This document shows, piece by piece, positions 1 to 8,568 of a DNA stretch of 64,000 nt. The stretch comes from Treponema sp. UBA4307. GTDB lineage: Bacteria; Spirochaetota; Spirochaetia; Treponematales; Treponemataceae. The position numbers and the translations under genes are program-made. The notes beneath the pieces were generated by a model, which did no database searches, had not been told where the DNA came from, and saw only the letters and a program-made list of their open reading frames with translations. Position 1 is the first letter of the stretch. The number at the start of each line of letters is the position of its first letter. The stretch spans positions 1 to 64,000 of the forward strand of contig DGUP01000077.1 of assembly GCA_002394685.1 (NCBI GenBank), in the 5' to 3' direction.

Positions 1-72
1 TTTTGTTTAAAATGTAATTTTATATAATATAAGAGAATGTTTGATTAAAAAAAAGCATAAGAATTTACAAAG

Positions 73-1425
73 CTAATCTCTATAGGTTGTGATTATTCTC
101 AGAATTTCTTCTTTTGTTTTGAAAAATTCTTCTACAATGATTGGGTCGAAATGTGTACCTGATTCCTTTTTTATTATTGCAAATGCCTCTGGTGTTGGGA
201 GAGGTTCTTTATAAATTCGTTCAAATACAAGAGCATCGAATACATCTGCAACAGCCATAATTCTGGCACATAGAGGAATATCGTTTTCTTTTAATCCAAA
301 AGGATAACCTGTTCCATCCCACCATTCATGATGATATTGAGCCATATCGACAGAAACTTTCATATACTCTCTATCACCTGAAAATCCAATTATATCTGTT
401 AAAATACGTGCGCCTTCTGTAGTATGAGTTTTTATGATTTCAAATTCCTGTGAAGTTAAAGGTCCAGGCTTTTTTAAGATAGTATCACTAATGACAATTT
501 TGCCCACATCATGCATTGGTGCAGATTTTATCATTTTTGAAATATATTCATCAGTAAGGATTTCAGTATAATAACCATCATTTTTTAACTGATTTGCAAG
601 AAGATTAACATAAATACTAGTTCTTTTTGCATGATATCCTGTTTGTGTATCACGATTTTCTACCAAATCAGCAAGACTATGAATTGTATGTTCCTGAAAT
701 GTGATTAATTTTTTTTCCTGTTCAAAAACTTCTTTTTCTGTTTTTTCATAACGTTCTTCAAGATCTTTATGTGAATTCATAAAAATAAGAAGAATTGATA
801 TTGTCATTCCTGAATTAACAAGGCTTAATCCATAAAAATTCAACTGGATAATATTCATTAATATTGGCAGGAGGGAAAATGAAAGAAATGAAAAAAGTGC
901 CTTTCTGGAAAAATATTTGTAATTGTATAAAATTGTGATAACACTGGAAAGATAAAAAAGTCCAAAGAATATTGTGCTGACAAAGTTAAATCTTCCTCTT
1001 GTATAATAATTATCACTTGTGATTTGGTAATAAAAGCCCATTATTGGAGATAGAATTAATCCAATTGCATAGAGTATAGAGATTATATGGCTTATAGTGA
1101 AAAATATTTTACTGATTCTATAAGGTTTTAAGTATTCCTCCACATAACGTAATATGAAAAGAAATGCAAAAGGAACACATAGATAATAAATGAAAGTAAG
1201 AATATGAAGTGCAGGAACATGCCATGCAGGAGAAGTACCTTCAAACATCCAGTTTGATATATCTGAAATATTGAATATGAGCACTGTTGTACATACAAGA
1301 ATAAAATATATAGAAGCTTTCCTCTGCTTTATATTTCTTCCCATTGAAAAAATCATAAATAGACATATAACGCAGCTGTATAAATCAAGGCCTGTACTAA
1401 GTACGTTTGTAATTTCTCTGTTCAT
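73..1425 (-). CDS. HD-GYP domain protein, membrane-anchored (probable cyclic-di-GMP phosphodiesterase)
   Basis: The N-terminal half (about residues 10-220) is a set of roughly seven hydrophobic helices, like the 7TM sensor regions of signalling proteins. A short charged coiled coil (222-250) follows, then an HD-GYP domain. The HD pair lies in 'MHDVGKI' and the GYP in 'WWDGTGYPFGL', with the later 'ADVFDAL' also present. HD-GYP proteins hydrolyse c-di-GMP at the inner membrane. Two ATGs lie three codons apart; the downstream one is chosen because AAGGA sits about 8 bases ahead of it, whereas AAGG touches the upstream ATG at 1434. The gene is divergent from the lipoprotein at 1533. Its ligand cannot be told from sequence. 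Confidence 0.88.
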   Translation of the reverse strand: MNREITNVLSTGLDLYSCVICLFMIFSMGRNIKQRKASIYFILVCTTVLIFNISDISNWMFEGTSPAWHVPALHILTFIYYLCVPFAFLFILRYVEEYLKPYRISKIFFTISHIISILYAIGLILSPIMGFYYQITSDNYYTRGRFNFVSTIFFGLFYLSSVITILYNYKYFSRKALFSFLSFSLLPILMNIIQLNFYGLSLVNSGMTISILLIFMNSHKDLEERYEKTEKEVFEQEKKLITFQEHTIHSLADLVENRDTQTGYHAKRTSIYVNLLANQLKNDGYYTEILTDEYISKMIKSAPMHDVGKIVISDTILKKPGPLTSQEFEIIKTHTTEGARILTDIIGFSGDREYMKVSVDMAQYHHEWWDGTGYPFGLKENDIPLCARIMAVADVFDALVFERIYKEPLPTPEAFAIIKKESGTHFDPIIVEEFFKTKEEILRIITTYRD

Positions 1426-1520
1426 TTCTCCCATCCTTAATAGTATTATATTATAACATGTTAAATTTTGAATGGCAAAAAAATATTTTGAAATGACTTC
1501 TTAAATAATTAAAAATCTTT

Positions 1521-1526
1521 TATAAT
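1521..1526 (+). promoter_or_regulatory. -10 box directly ahead of the lipoprotein start
   Basis: A perfect TATAAT ends six bases before the ATG at 1533 and no Shine-Dalgarno sequence lies between. No good -35 box stands 17 bases upstream (TTCTTA at 1498-1503 is weak). If used, the transcript would start at or next to the ATG. Confidence 0.4.
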
Positions 1527-1532
1527 TAGCGT

Positions 1533-2168
1533 ATGAATCGATTTAACAAATTATTTTTTTTGTCACTTATTTTTACTGTTACGTTTGTATCCTGTAATTC
1601 AAAAAGTAATAAGGTTGACAATTATAAAAATCAATCCTCAGAAAATAGATTTGATTCTGATGAAGTTTTTCAAAATCAACAGATAGATATTAATTCCGGA
1701 AATGTTTTATATTTAATAAAAAAAGCTTATGGTTTTGATGAAATCAATTTTCCTGTTGCTTCACATTTAATAGAAAATGGAAAGATGACTATAAAAGATT
1801 CTTTATACATATATGATGTAGAGAAAGATGATGATTCTATTAATATAGAAATCTTCTCTCTGGAAAGCGAAGTTTTTGTAAAAAAGGTTTTTCTTCAAAT
1901 AAAGGATGATAATCTTTATCTTGCTGCTACAAGTAACCAGTTCGCTTCTTTTTCATTTGAACCAGTTGAAAGAAATTATTACCCAATTACAGTTATTGAT
2001 AAAAAGGGAAGCAGAGTATATTCAAAAAGGCAAGAATTAATATTTGGACAAAACAATGAAGAAAGTAAAAGTGTAGTTATTCCATTAAAGGGAATGACTC
2101 TTGAATTGAGAAATCAAATAAATAATGAACTGCAGGAATTAATTTCTGCTATGTCTTTAGCAAAATAA
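1533..2168 (+). CDS. Putative lipoprotein, unknown function
   Basis: A 211-residue protein with a lipoprotein signal peptide: basic start, hydrophobic stretch, then 'TFVSC' with Cys at about residue 21. The mature part is polar and Lys/Asp/Ser-rich with no motif I recognise. It precedes the RlmI-like gene by 14 bases and is probably co-transcribed with it. It has no visible Shine-Dalgarno; a TATAAT box ends six bases before the ATG. Export to the periplasm or outer membrane is inferred only from the lipobox. Confidence 0.75.
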   Translation: MNRFNKLFFLSLIFTVTFVSCNSKSNKVDNYKNQSSENRFDSDEVFQNQQIDINSGNVLYLIKKAYGFDEINFPVASHLIENGKMTIKDSLYIYDVEKDDDSINIEIFSLESEVFVKKVFLQIKDDNLYLAATSNQFASFSFEPVERNYYPITVIDKKGSRVYSKRQELIFGQNNEESKSVVIPLKGMTLELRNQINNELQELISAMSLAK

Positions 2169-2182
2169 ATATAAGGTGATTT

Positions 2183-3448
2183 ATGATGAATTATGCAAGA
2201 ATTTTTTTGAATCCAAAAGAAGATAGAGAAATATCACAAGGATTTCCATGGGTTTATGACAATGAAATTTCTTCAGTTAAATATGAAGATTCTAAGGCTG
2301 GAATAAAAACTGTTTCTCTTGAAGAAAGTAATATCCCTGATGGATCTGTAGTTGAGGTATATACAAAAGCTGGAGGTTTTCTTGGTACAGGAATTTTCAA
2401 TAGGAAGTCTAAAATTATAATAAGACTTTTAAGTCATTATCTCCATGCTGATGAAATTATGTCAGATGTACAGAAATACTGGGATAAAATAATCGGTAAT
2501 TCAGTAAATGTGAGACGCCTGGATTTCACAGATGATGAAAGTATTCGTCTCGTTTTCGGTGAAGCTGATTTTGCCCCAGGTCTTATTGTTGATCGTTATG
2601 TTGAAGGGGAAGGTGATGATCGTAAGACTTATCTTGTTGTACAGTTCCTTGCAATGGCAGTAGAAGTATTTAAGAAAGAAATTTTAAATGCTCTTGAAAA
2701 ATGGTGTAATCCAGAAGGAATGTATGAACGTTCCGATGATTTAGTACGGGAAAAGGAAGGATTACCTCTAATTACAGTGTGGCATGGAAAGCAAGGAAAA
2801 AATATCATTCGTATAAAAGAAAATGGAATTTTTCTTGATGTTGATATTGTTAGTGGGCAAAAGACAGGTTATTTCCTTGATCAAAAAAGAAACCGCTATG
2901 AACTTAGAAAATATGTACATTCAAAAAGAGTTCTGGATACTTTTACTCATACAGGAGCTTTTGGATTAAATGCTGTAAAGGGCGGTGCAAAAGAGGTTAT
3001 TTCAGTTGATATTTCTCAGGAAGCAGTTGATATGGTAAACAATAATATTAATATCAATCATGCTGAAAATGTTATGAAAGCTGTTTGTGCGGATGTTTTT
3101 GATTTACTTAAAGATTATGAGAATTCCGGTGAAAAGTTTGACGTAATTGTTCTTGATCCTCCAGCTTTTACAAAAAGTGCAAAAATGATTCAAAAAGCAT
3201 ATGGTGGTTACAAAGAAATAAATTTGAGGGCTATGAGGCTTTTAAATGAGGGCGGAATACTTGTAACCTGTTCATGTTCTCACTACTTTGATTCGGATAC
3301 ATTTTATGACATGATAATGCATGCAGCAAGAGACAGTCACAAGAGTGTTCAGGTGCTGCAAAAGAGAGGCGCTTCCAGTGATCATCCTCTTCTTATGGGG
3401 TATCCAAAGAGCGAATATCTTAAGTGTGCAATTTGTCGTGTTCTTTAA
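2183..3448 (+). CDS. Class I SAM-dependent rRNA methyltransferase, RlmI/YwbD type
   Basis: This 421-residue protein has the RlmI layout. An N-terminal PUA-like domain begins 'YARIFLNPKEDREISQGFPW'. A central region carries 'FGEADFAPGLIVDRY', and a Rossmann methyltransferase domain has motif I around 'VLDTFTHTGAFGLNA' and the catalytic-loop motif 'DPPAFTK'. The 'TCSCSH' near the end also fits. Relatives make 5-methylcytosine in 23S rRNA; the exact target here is not proven. AAGGTG precedes the ATG. The next gene is miaA, so two RNA-modification enzymes sit together. Confidence 0.87.
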   Translation: MMNYARIFLNPKEDREISQGFPWVYDNEISSVKYEDSKAGIKTVSLEESNIPDGSVVEVYTKAGGFLGTGIFNRKSKIIIRLLSHYLHADEIMSDVQKYWDKIIGNSVNVRRLDFTDDESIRLVFGEADFAPGLIVDRYVEGEGDDRKTYLVVQFLAMAVEVFKKEILNALEKWCNPEGMYERSDDLVREKEGLPLITVWHGKQGKNIIRIKENGIFLDVDIVSGQKTGYFLDQKRNRYELRKYVHSKRVLDTFTHTGAFGLNAVKGGAKEVISVDISQEAVDMVNNNININHAENVMKAVCADVFDLLKDYENSGEKFDVIVLDPPAFTKSAKMIQKAYGGYKEINLRAMRLLNEGGILVTCSCSHYFDSDTFYDMIMHAARDSHKSVQVLQKRGASSDHPLLMGYPKSEYLKCAICRVL

Positions 3449-3474
3449 TTCTCTTTTTTGGGTAAGGATTTTGA

Positions 3475-4455
3475 ATGAAATATAATACTGTCATACTTCT
3501 TGGTCCAACTGCAGTTGGAAAAACTTCTTTAGGAGTTTCTCTGGCATTACAATTTGGATGGGATATTATTTCTGCAGACAGCCGGCAAGTTTATAAAGGA
3601 CTGGATCTTGGAAGTGGAAAAGATTTAAATGAGTATTCAGGAATAATAAAAGCTCCTGATGGAAGTGAATCTTCTTATTCCATACCTTATCACCTTATTG
3701 ATGTTACAACATTAGATAATGAATTTAATGTTTACAATTTTCAGACGGAATTTTATAAGATTTTTAAAGAATTAAGTAATGAAGGTAAAATGCCTTTTAT
3801 TGTTGGCGGTACAGGAATGTATATCGATTCTATTTGCCGGGCTTATAATTTTGTTGAAGTTCCCGAAAACATACAGTTGAGGAAGAAACTGGATGAAAAG
3901 CCCCTTGAAGAATTAGATAAGATTCTTATGGAATTAAAACCTGAACTTCACAACAAGAGCGATCTTCTTTGCAGAGACAGAACTATTCGAGCTATCGAAA
4001 TTGCTTTATATATGAAGGACGAAGAAAGGGTAAAAAGAGACAAAGCTTCTTTAAAATTACCTGAAATAAATCCTTTTGTTATGGGAACAACAATTCCACG
4101 GGATGAACTTAGGGCCAACATAAAAATACGCCTGCTTGAAAGAATTAATGAAGGAATGATTGAGGAAGTAGAAGGTCTTCATAATCAGGGATTTTCCTGG
4201 GAAAGACTTGAAAAACTTGGTCTTGAATATAGATTTGTAAGTGAGTTTCTTGAAGGGAAGATTGCTTCAAAAGAACTTATGGTTGATGAATTGTATCATG
4301 CAATTTGCCAGTTTGCAAAAAGACAGGAGACCTGGTTCAGAGGTATGGAAAGAAAGGGGGTAAAAATTAATTGGCTTCCAAATCAAAATAATAAGGAAGC
4401 CAAGTTGAAAGCAGCGATTAAGTTAATTGAGGAAAATGTGATAAATCAAAAGTAA
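3475..4455 (+). CDS. miaA: tRNA dimethylallyltransferase MiaA
   Basis: MiaA adds a dimethylallyl group to A37 of tRNAs that read codons starting with U. The P-loop 'GPTAVGKTSLG' is at residues 10-20, followed by 'SADSRQVYKGLDLGSGKD' and the family motif 'FIVGGTGMYIDS'. The C-terminal part 'QFAKRQETWFRGM' matches the family's 'FAKRQ.TWFR' signature. At 326 residues it has the usual length. AAGGA lies before the ATG. It is separated from the RlmI-like gene by 26 bases and converges with a small minus-strand gene. Confidence 0.95.
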   Translation: MKYNTVILLGPTAVGKTSLGVSLALQFGWDIISADSRQVYKGLDLGSGKDLNEYSGIIKAPDGSESSYSIPYHLIDVTTLDNEFNVYNFQTEFYKIFKELSNEGKMPFIVGGTGMYIDSICRAYNFVEVPENIQLRKKLDEKPLEELDKILMELKPELHNKSDLLCRDRTIRAIEIALYMKDEERVKRDKASLKLPEINPFVMGTTIPRDELRANIKIRLLERINEGMIEEVEGLHNQGFSWERLEKLGLEYRFVSEFLEGKIASKELMVDELYHAICQFAKRQETWFRGMERKGVKINWLPNQNNKEAKLKAAIKLIEENVINQK

Positions 4456-4464
4456 GGTTGTAAC

Positions 4465-4686
4465 TTATGCGTTAACTGCAACTTTTTCTTTACCTTCTTC
4501 CATTTTGGTAAGATATCCTGTTCTTACACAGGAATCAAAAAGTGTTTTGGAAATATAATCAGTTGTAACATCTGTGTATCCATCTTTGTCGCGAACAATA
4601 CGTACAACATAACCATCATCCATTTCACGAATGATTGTCATGTAATCGCCTGTTTTTCCAATGCTTTTCAATGTGTAACTTCCCAT
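4465..4686 (-). CDS. Small conserved-looking protein, unknown function
   Basis: A 73-residue soluble protein, rich in Asp, Thr and Val, with no signal peptide or membrane helix. A good Shine-Dalgarno (AAGGAGAA) lies 7-8 bases before the ATG, which supports a real gene. The sequence suggests a small beta-rich fold ('GDYMTIIREMDDGYVVRIVRDK'-like alternating pattern). I do not recognise the family. It converges with miaA and is divergent from the TatD gene. Confidence 0.7.
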   Translation of the reverse strand: MGSYTLKSIGKTGDYMTIIREMDDGYVVRIVRDKDGYTDVTTDYISKTLFDSCVRTGYLTKMEEGKEKVAVNA

Positions 4687-4783
4687 GATTATTCTCCTTT
4701 AGTGGATTAACCGGGTGACCCCGATAATTATATTTTCGGAATATGGAAAATGATGTTTAGTCTTTTTTTTAAGGAAATAAATT

Positions 4784-5539
4784 ATGTATATTGATGCACA
4801 TTTTCATTTGATTCAAACTCTGGAAAAAGAGTCTCTCGATTTATGTTCATGTTTTACTTCGGTTACATGCTGCCATTCAAAAGATGAATTTATTGTTTCT
4901 GAATGTGTTATCAACCAGAATAATCTTCCTGTAAAAAGATGTTTTGGTCTTCATCCACAAAATCCTTTTTATAATGAAAACGAAGGTCCTGAATTCCTGG
5001 AAAAGTTATTAAAGGAGAAAAGAATTGATGGAATAGGGGAATGTGGATTTGATTATTACAATCAGGAGTTTAAGAGTAATTGTAGAGCTCAGGAAGATGC
5101 TTTTGTTATTTGCCTTGAATTCGCTGAAAAGTATAATAAGCCGTTGATTATTCATAATAGAAAAGCTCTGGAAAAAATATATCAGTATTCAATGAAATTA
5201 AAAAAAATTAAAGCTGTTGTTTTTCATGGTTTTGGATTTGGAGAATATGAAGCGGAATCAATTCTTGAAAAAGGAATAAATGCTTATTTTTCTTTTGGAA
5301 AGGCACTGCTTAGGGGAAATAAAAAAAGTATTGAGTGTGTAAAGAAAATCCCATTAGAAAAGATTCTGCTGGAAACAGATGCCCCTTATATGACAATAAA
5401 AAACGAGAATCACTCTTCAAGGCAGGATATTATTAAAGTTTACGACATGTTTTTTAAATTAAATAATATTCATGAAGAAGATTCCCGCATTAAAACTGAA
5501 ATTACAATTGAGGAAAATTTTAAGAATATCTTTGATTAA
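4784..5539 (+). CDS. TatD-family metal-dependent hydrolase
   Basis: TatD proteins are TIM-barrel metal-dependent deoxyribonucleases. The metal ligands can be seen in order: 'DAHFHL' at the N terminus, Glu in 'GIGECGFDYY', His in 'PLIIHNRKA', His in 'VFHGFGFG' and Asp in 'LLETDAPYM'. At 251 residues it is close to the family length of about 260. AAGGA precedes the start. The family also contains less well characterised hydrolases, so substrate is uncertain. It ends only three bases from the convergent Hpt gene. Confidence 0.85.
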   Translation: MYIDAHFHLIQTLEKESLDLCSCFTSVTCCHSKDEFIVSECVINQNNLPVKRCFGLHPQNPFYNENEGPEFLEKLLKEKRIDGIGECGFDYYNQEFKSNCRAQEDAFVICLEFAEKYNKPLIIHNRKALEKIYQYSMKLKKIKAVVFHGFGFGEYEAESILEKGINAYFSFGKALLRGNKKSIECVKKIPLEKILLETDAPYMTIKNENHSSRQDIIKVYDMFFKLNNIHEEDSRIKTEITIEENFKNIFD

Positions 5540-5542
5540 ATT

Positions 5543-5893
5543 TTACATCTTAAGAATTTTTTTTATTTCCTGAAGGGTCTGTTCATATGCTTCAATAAAG
5601 TCCTGGTTAAGTTCATCCAGGTTCAATACAGCAGATTCCGGCAGACGATTACGGAGAAAATCTTCAAGTTTCTGGCCGGAATGATTAAGTTTTCCTGCAC
5701 ATAACTGGCGACCGGCTCCCTTAAAATAATGAACATATTTTGCAGCTTCATTTTTATCTGTTTTTTCAAGTCTTGTCAGTTCTTCCTGATCAAGTTTTTT
5801 ATCATTTACAAATGCTATAAGGAGTTCTTCTAATAATTCTTTTTCTCCGCCTACATATTCCAGTGCAGAGTCCAAATCTAAAATATCTGTCAT
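5543..5893 (-). CDS. Hpt-domain phosphotransfer protein
   Basis: A small single-domain protein (116 residues from the chosen Met). 'YVHYFKGAGRQLCAGKL' matches the phospho-accepting helix of Hpt domains, with His at about residue 55. Such proteins relay phosphate between receiver domains in multi-step phosphorelays. No kinase or receiver gene is adjacent, so its partners are elsewhere. The start is taken at the third codon of the longest frame because TATAGT ends six bases before that ATG and there is no Shine-Dalgarno; the ATG at 5899 is the alternative. Confidence 0.8.
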   Translation of the reverse strand: MTDILDLDSALEYVGGEKELLEELLIAFVNDKKLDQEELTRLEKTDKNEAAKYVHYFKGAGRQLCAGKLNHSGQKLEDFLRNRLPESAVLNLDELNQDFIEAYEQTLQEIKKILKM

Positions 5894-5960
5894 AAGCATA
5901 CTATAGTAAAAATAATATTTTTATGCTATATTTATTGACAAATTGAAAATGGAGCTTAAT

Positions 5961-7778
5961 ATGAAAAAACTTACTGTTTTTGTTTATCTGAATGCACTGC
6001 TTTGTATTCTATATTCTTTTTTTAGTATTTCATTCCATGCAGATGTATCTTTGCTTGCTTTCCCACTTTGCATCATCTTCACAGGTTTTGTAGTTTATTT
6101 TTCGATTTTCGATCTTCTGAGGAAAAATACAATAAAGCACATTGGTGTTGTAAGAGAACTTGTTTCATATGAGCCTTTTGTGTTTATTACATGTTTTATA
6201 ATCCAGCGTGCAGGAAAAGAAGCTCTTTCTTTTAATAGAGATTTAATCTGCGCGATTCTCTGGGTTTGTGTTTTGATAATTTCATTTATTCTTAAAAACA
6301 GATTCTTAAGCGAAAAATTTTTTCCTAAGTATAATAAAGTATGGGCTGAGGAAAGAGAAAAGAATCCTTTGAGAAAACCAAAAGGACTTAAACGTCTGTT
6401 TTATGAAATTGCAGAAACTGTAGATGCTGTAGTTTGGGCTGTTTTTGTAATTGCTATTGTTAATCTTTTCATTGTTCAGCTTTATCGAATTCCTTCAGAA
6501 TCAATGGTTCCAACTTTTTTGATTGGGGACAGGGCAATTGTATGGAAAACAACTGCAGGCCCAAAATTCCCTCTCAGTGAAGTTGGTCTTCCACGTATTC
6601 AGAATTATAACAGAGGGGATATTGTAGTATTTAGAAATCCTCACTACAAGGATGACAGAAAGAGTGAAGTAAAGAATTATCTTGCTAACTTCCTGTACAT
6701 GATTAGTTTTACATTAATTAAGGCTAATACTGATGAAAATGGTGACCTGAAAGCTGATCCTCTGGTTAAAAGAATTGCAGGTGTTCCAGGAGATCAGTTG
6801 ATTATGATGGATGGAATTCTTTATGCCCGAAATAAGGATGATCTTGAATTTAAACCGGTTGAAAGTGATGTAAAGCACGCAGCCTGGAATTTAAATACAC
6901 TTTCAAATCAGTCAAAATCAAAAATTCAGTGGATTCCACTCACTCAGGAAGATTATAATATAACTCTTGCAGTTGAAGAGGAAAGGCGAAACCTGGATCT
7001 TTTTGCAGCGTATAATGAATGTGTGGAATTAAGTAATAAATTTGATAAATATGCCTCTGGTTCCAGAATTAGTGAAGAGGAAGTGAGTGAAATGATTCCT
7101 GCAGAAAACAGAACTGCATACTCACTTTTTGCCCAGGCTGATACATTGGCCGGAATCTTAAGTGCTGCCGATGGTGGTTCTCAGTGGTTCCGCCACTTTA
7201 TGACTGATTGGGCTGAAAAATCCCTGAAATCAACTGCGAGTCTGCAGAATTTTAAGGAAGATGGCAGTATTACTGGACCTGAGCTTTTGGGGGGAGATCT
7301 TTATACCGATTCTCTATTCAGATTAAATGTTATGGTTAAACTTACATTTGGCCGTATAGTACTTAATACTCTTGAATCAATAGAACTTCAGTCTCAGGAA
7401 GGAGATAGTGGAATAATTGATGAATTAAGAAAGAAACGTTCTGAAGAGCAAAGTAAGGCTATCAATCTTCACAGTTACATTAGTCGCATGGATCAGAGAA
7501 ATATGCCTATGTTCCCTGCAAACAGGGGAGAAGAACCTCAATTTCTGGAAAAAGATACCTTCTTTATGATGGGGGATAACCGCTATAATTCTCTGGATAT
7601 GCGTCATTCTTATACAAAGCATTTAGTTACTTTCTGGCCGGCAGATCCTTATTCTGTTTCTTATAATACAAATATTGAGCAGCAGGCTGTTAGTATTAAG
7701 AAGATTTTAGGAAAGGCAAATTACTGTATCTGGCCGCTTTCAAGGGCTGGAAGTCTTAAGGGAAAAGTAAGAAATTAA
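5961..7778 (+). CDS. lepB: Signal peptidase I with a large insertion
   Basis: Type I signal peptidases remove signal peptides at the outer face of the inner membrane. Catalytic Ser is in 'PSESMVPT' (about residue 181) just after a membrane helix, and the general-base Lys is in 'LVKRIAGVPGD' (about residue 270). The conserved 'FMMGDNRYNSLDMRHS' box lies near residue 540. Two or three extra hydrophobic helices precede the catalytic one. Between the Lys box and the GDN box there are about 230 residues of mostly helical, non-family sequence, so the protein (605 residues) is about twice the usual length. Start: the ATG preceded by GGAG is preferred to the TTG 18 bases upstream. Confidence 0.93.
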   Translation: MKKLTVFVYLNALLCILYSFFSISFHADVSLLAFPLCIIFTGFVVYFSIFDLLRKNTIKHIGVVRELVSYEPFVFITCFIIQRAGKEALSFNRDLICAILWVCVLIISFILKNRFLSEKFFPKYNKVWAEEREKNPLRKPKGLKRLFYEIAETVDAVVWAVFVIAIVNLFIVQLYRIPSESMVPTFLIGDRAIVWKTTAGPKFPLSEVGLPRIQNYNRGDIVVFRNPHYKDDRKSEVKNYLANFLYMISFTLIKANTDENGDLKADPLVKRIAGVPGDQLIMMDGILYARNKDDLEFKPVESDVKHAAWNLNTLSNQSKSKIQWIPLTQEDYNITLAVEEERRNLDLFAAYNECVELSNKFDKYASGSRISEEEVSEMIPAENRTAYSLFAQADTLAGILSAADGGSQWFRHFMTDWAEKSLKSTASLQNFKEDGSITGPELLGGDLYTDSLFRLNVMVKLTFGRIVLNTLESIELQSQEGDSGIIDELRKKRSEEQSKAINLHSYISRMDQRNMPMFPANRGEEPQFLEKDTFFMMGDNRYNSLDMRHSYTKHLVTFWPADPYSVSYNTNIEQQAVSIKKILGKANYCIWPLSRAGSLKGKVRN

Positions 7779-7814
7779 TTATTATTTTTGAAACAATTGG
7801 GAGTACCTGTAATT

Positions 7815-8468
7815 ATGAAAAGATTTTTTTCAATTTTTATAATTTTAACAGCTTTAATTCTAACAAGTTGTGGTGGTGATATTACGATTAATATTTTCAC
7901 CAGGGATTTAAGAGATGTAAACATTTCTGTTGAAGAAGTTATTTATGCTACAGTTAATATGAATGTTAAGGAATTGGAAGATGAAAATGACATTAACTTT
8001 TTAAAAGAAAATTTGAATGGTTTTTGTAATGGTGTAGCCAAAAAAGGGGATTATTCCACTTCCTATTCATTTGATATGAAAGTTCCTGTCATTAATGAGG
8101 GAACGCTGTTAGATTTTTCCAAAGATTTATTCGTAATAACTGGAAAAAAAGAAGACAATAAAGTTAACTATTATCTCCAATACAACAGAGAATTATATAA
8201 AAAGATTGATGATTATATCTATAATTCTCACTATGTAAATGTAGATCTTTCATCATTTTCCATTCAACTGAATATTACTAATGATAAGAGAAGTTCTACT
8301 AAATTTGCCGCTTACAGCTGCTATATTGATAATAATCCATATCCATTTGGTTATAGTACTATCTTAAATGAAGGGGAAGTTCTTCACCTTAAGATAAGTG
8401 ACATCTTTAATGAATATATTTCTGCTTCTGAAAATGTTGAATATCCTCTTTTTACAATTGTTGAATAA
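7815..8468 (+). CDS. Putative lipoprotein, unknown function
   Basis: 217 residues from the ATG that follows GGGAG by 11 bases; a TTG further upstream is in frame but would bury the signal peptide. The first 22 residues are a clear lipoprotein signal ending 'LTSC'. The mature part is polar with alternating beta-like segments and no recognised motif. It lies 36 bases after lepB and is followed by a strong terminator, so it is probably the last gene of that unit. Confidence 0.75.
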   Translation: MKRFFSIFIILTALILTSCGGDITINIFTRDLRDVNISVEEVIYATVNMNVKELEDENDINFLKENLNGFCNGVAKKGDYSTSYSFDMKVPVINEGTLLDFSKDLFVITGKKEDNKVNYYLQYNRELYKKIDDYIYNSHYVNVDLSSFSIQLNITNDKRSSTKFAAYSCYIDNNPYPFGYSTILNEGEVLHLKISDIFNEYISASENVEYPLFTIVE

Positions 8469-8505
8469 AATAAGTTTATAAAGAATACTTTCTAAACAAA
8501 AAAAG

Positions 8506-8541
8506 CCCGGTATCTTAATTTAAGTTTCATAAGATACCGGG
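8506..8541. terminator. Bidirectional intrinsic terminator between the lipoprotein and secA
   Basis: A perfect 12-base inverted repeat (8506-8517 with 8530-8541) has a 12-base loop. It is flanked by an A-run on the left and T-rich sequence on the right, so it can end transcripts from both convergent genes. Confidence 0.85.
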
Positions 8542-8568
8542 TTTTATGTTTTGATAAAGAATTAAAAA

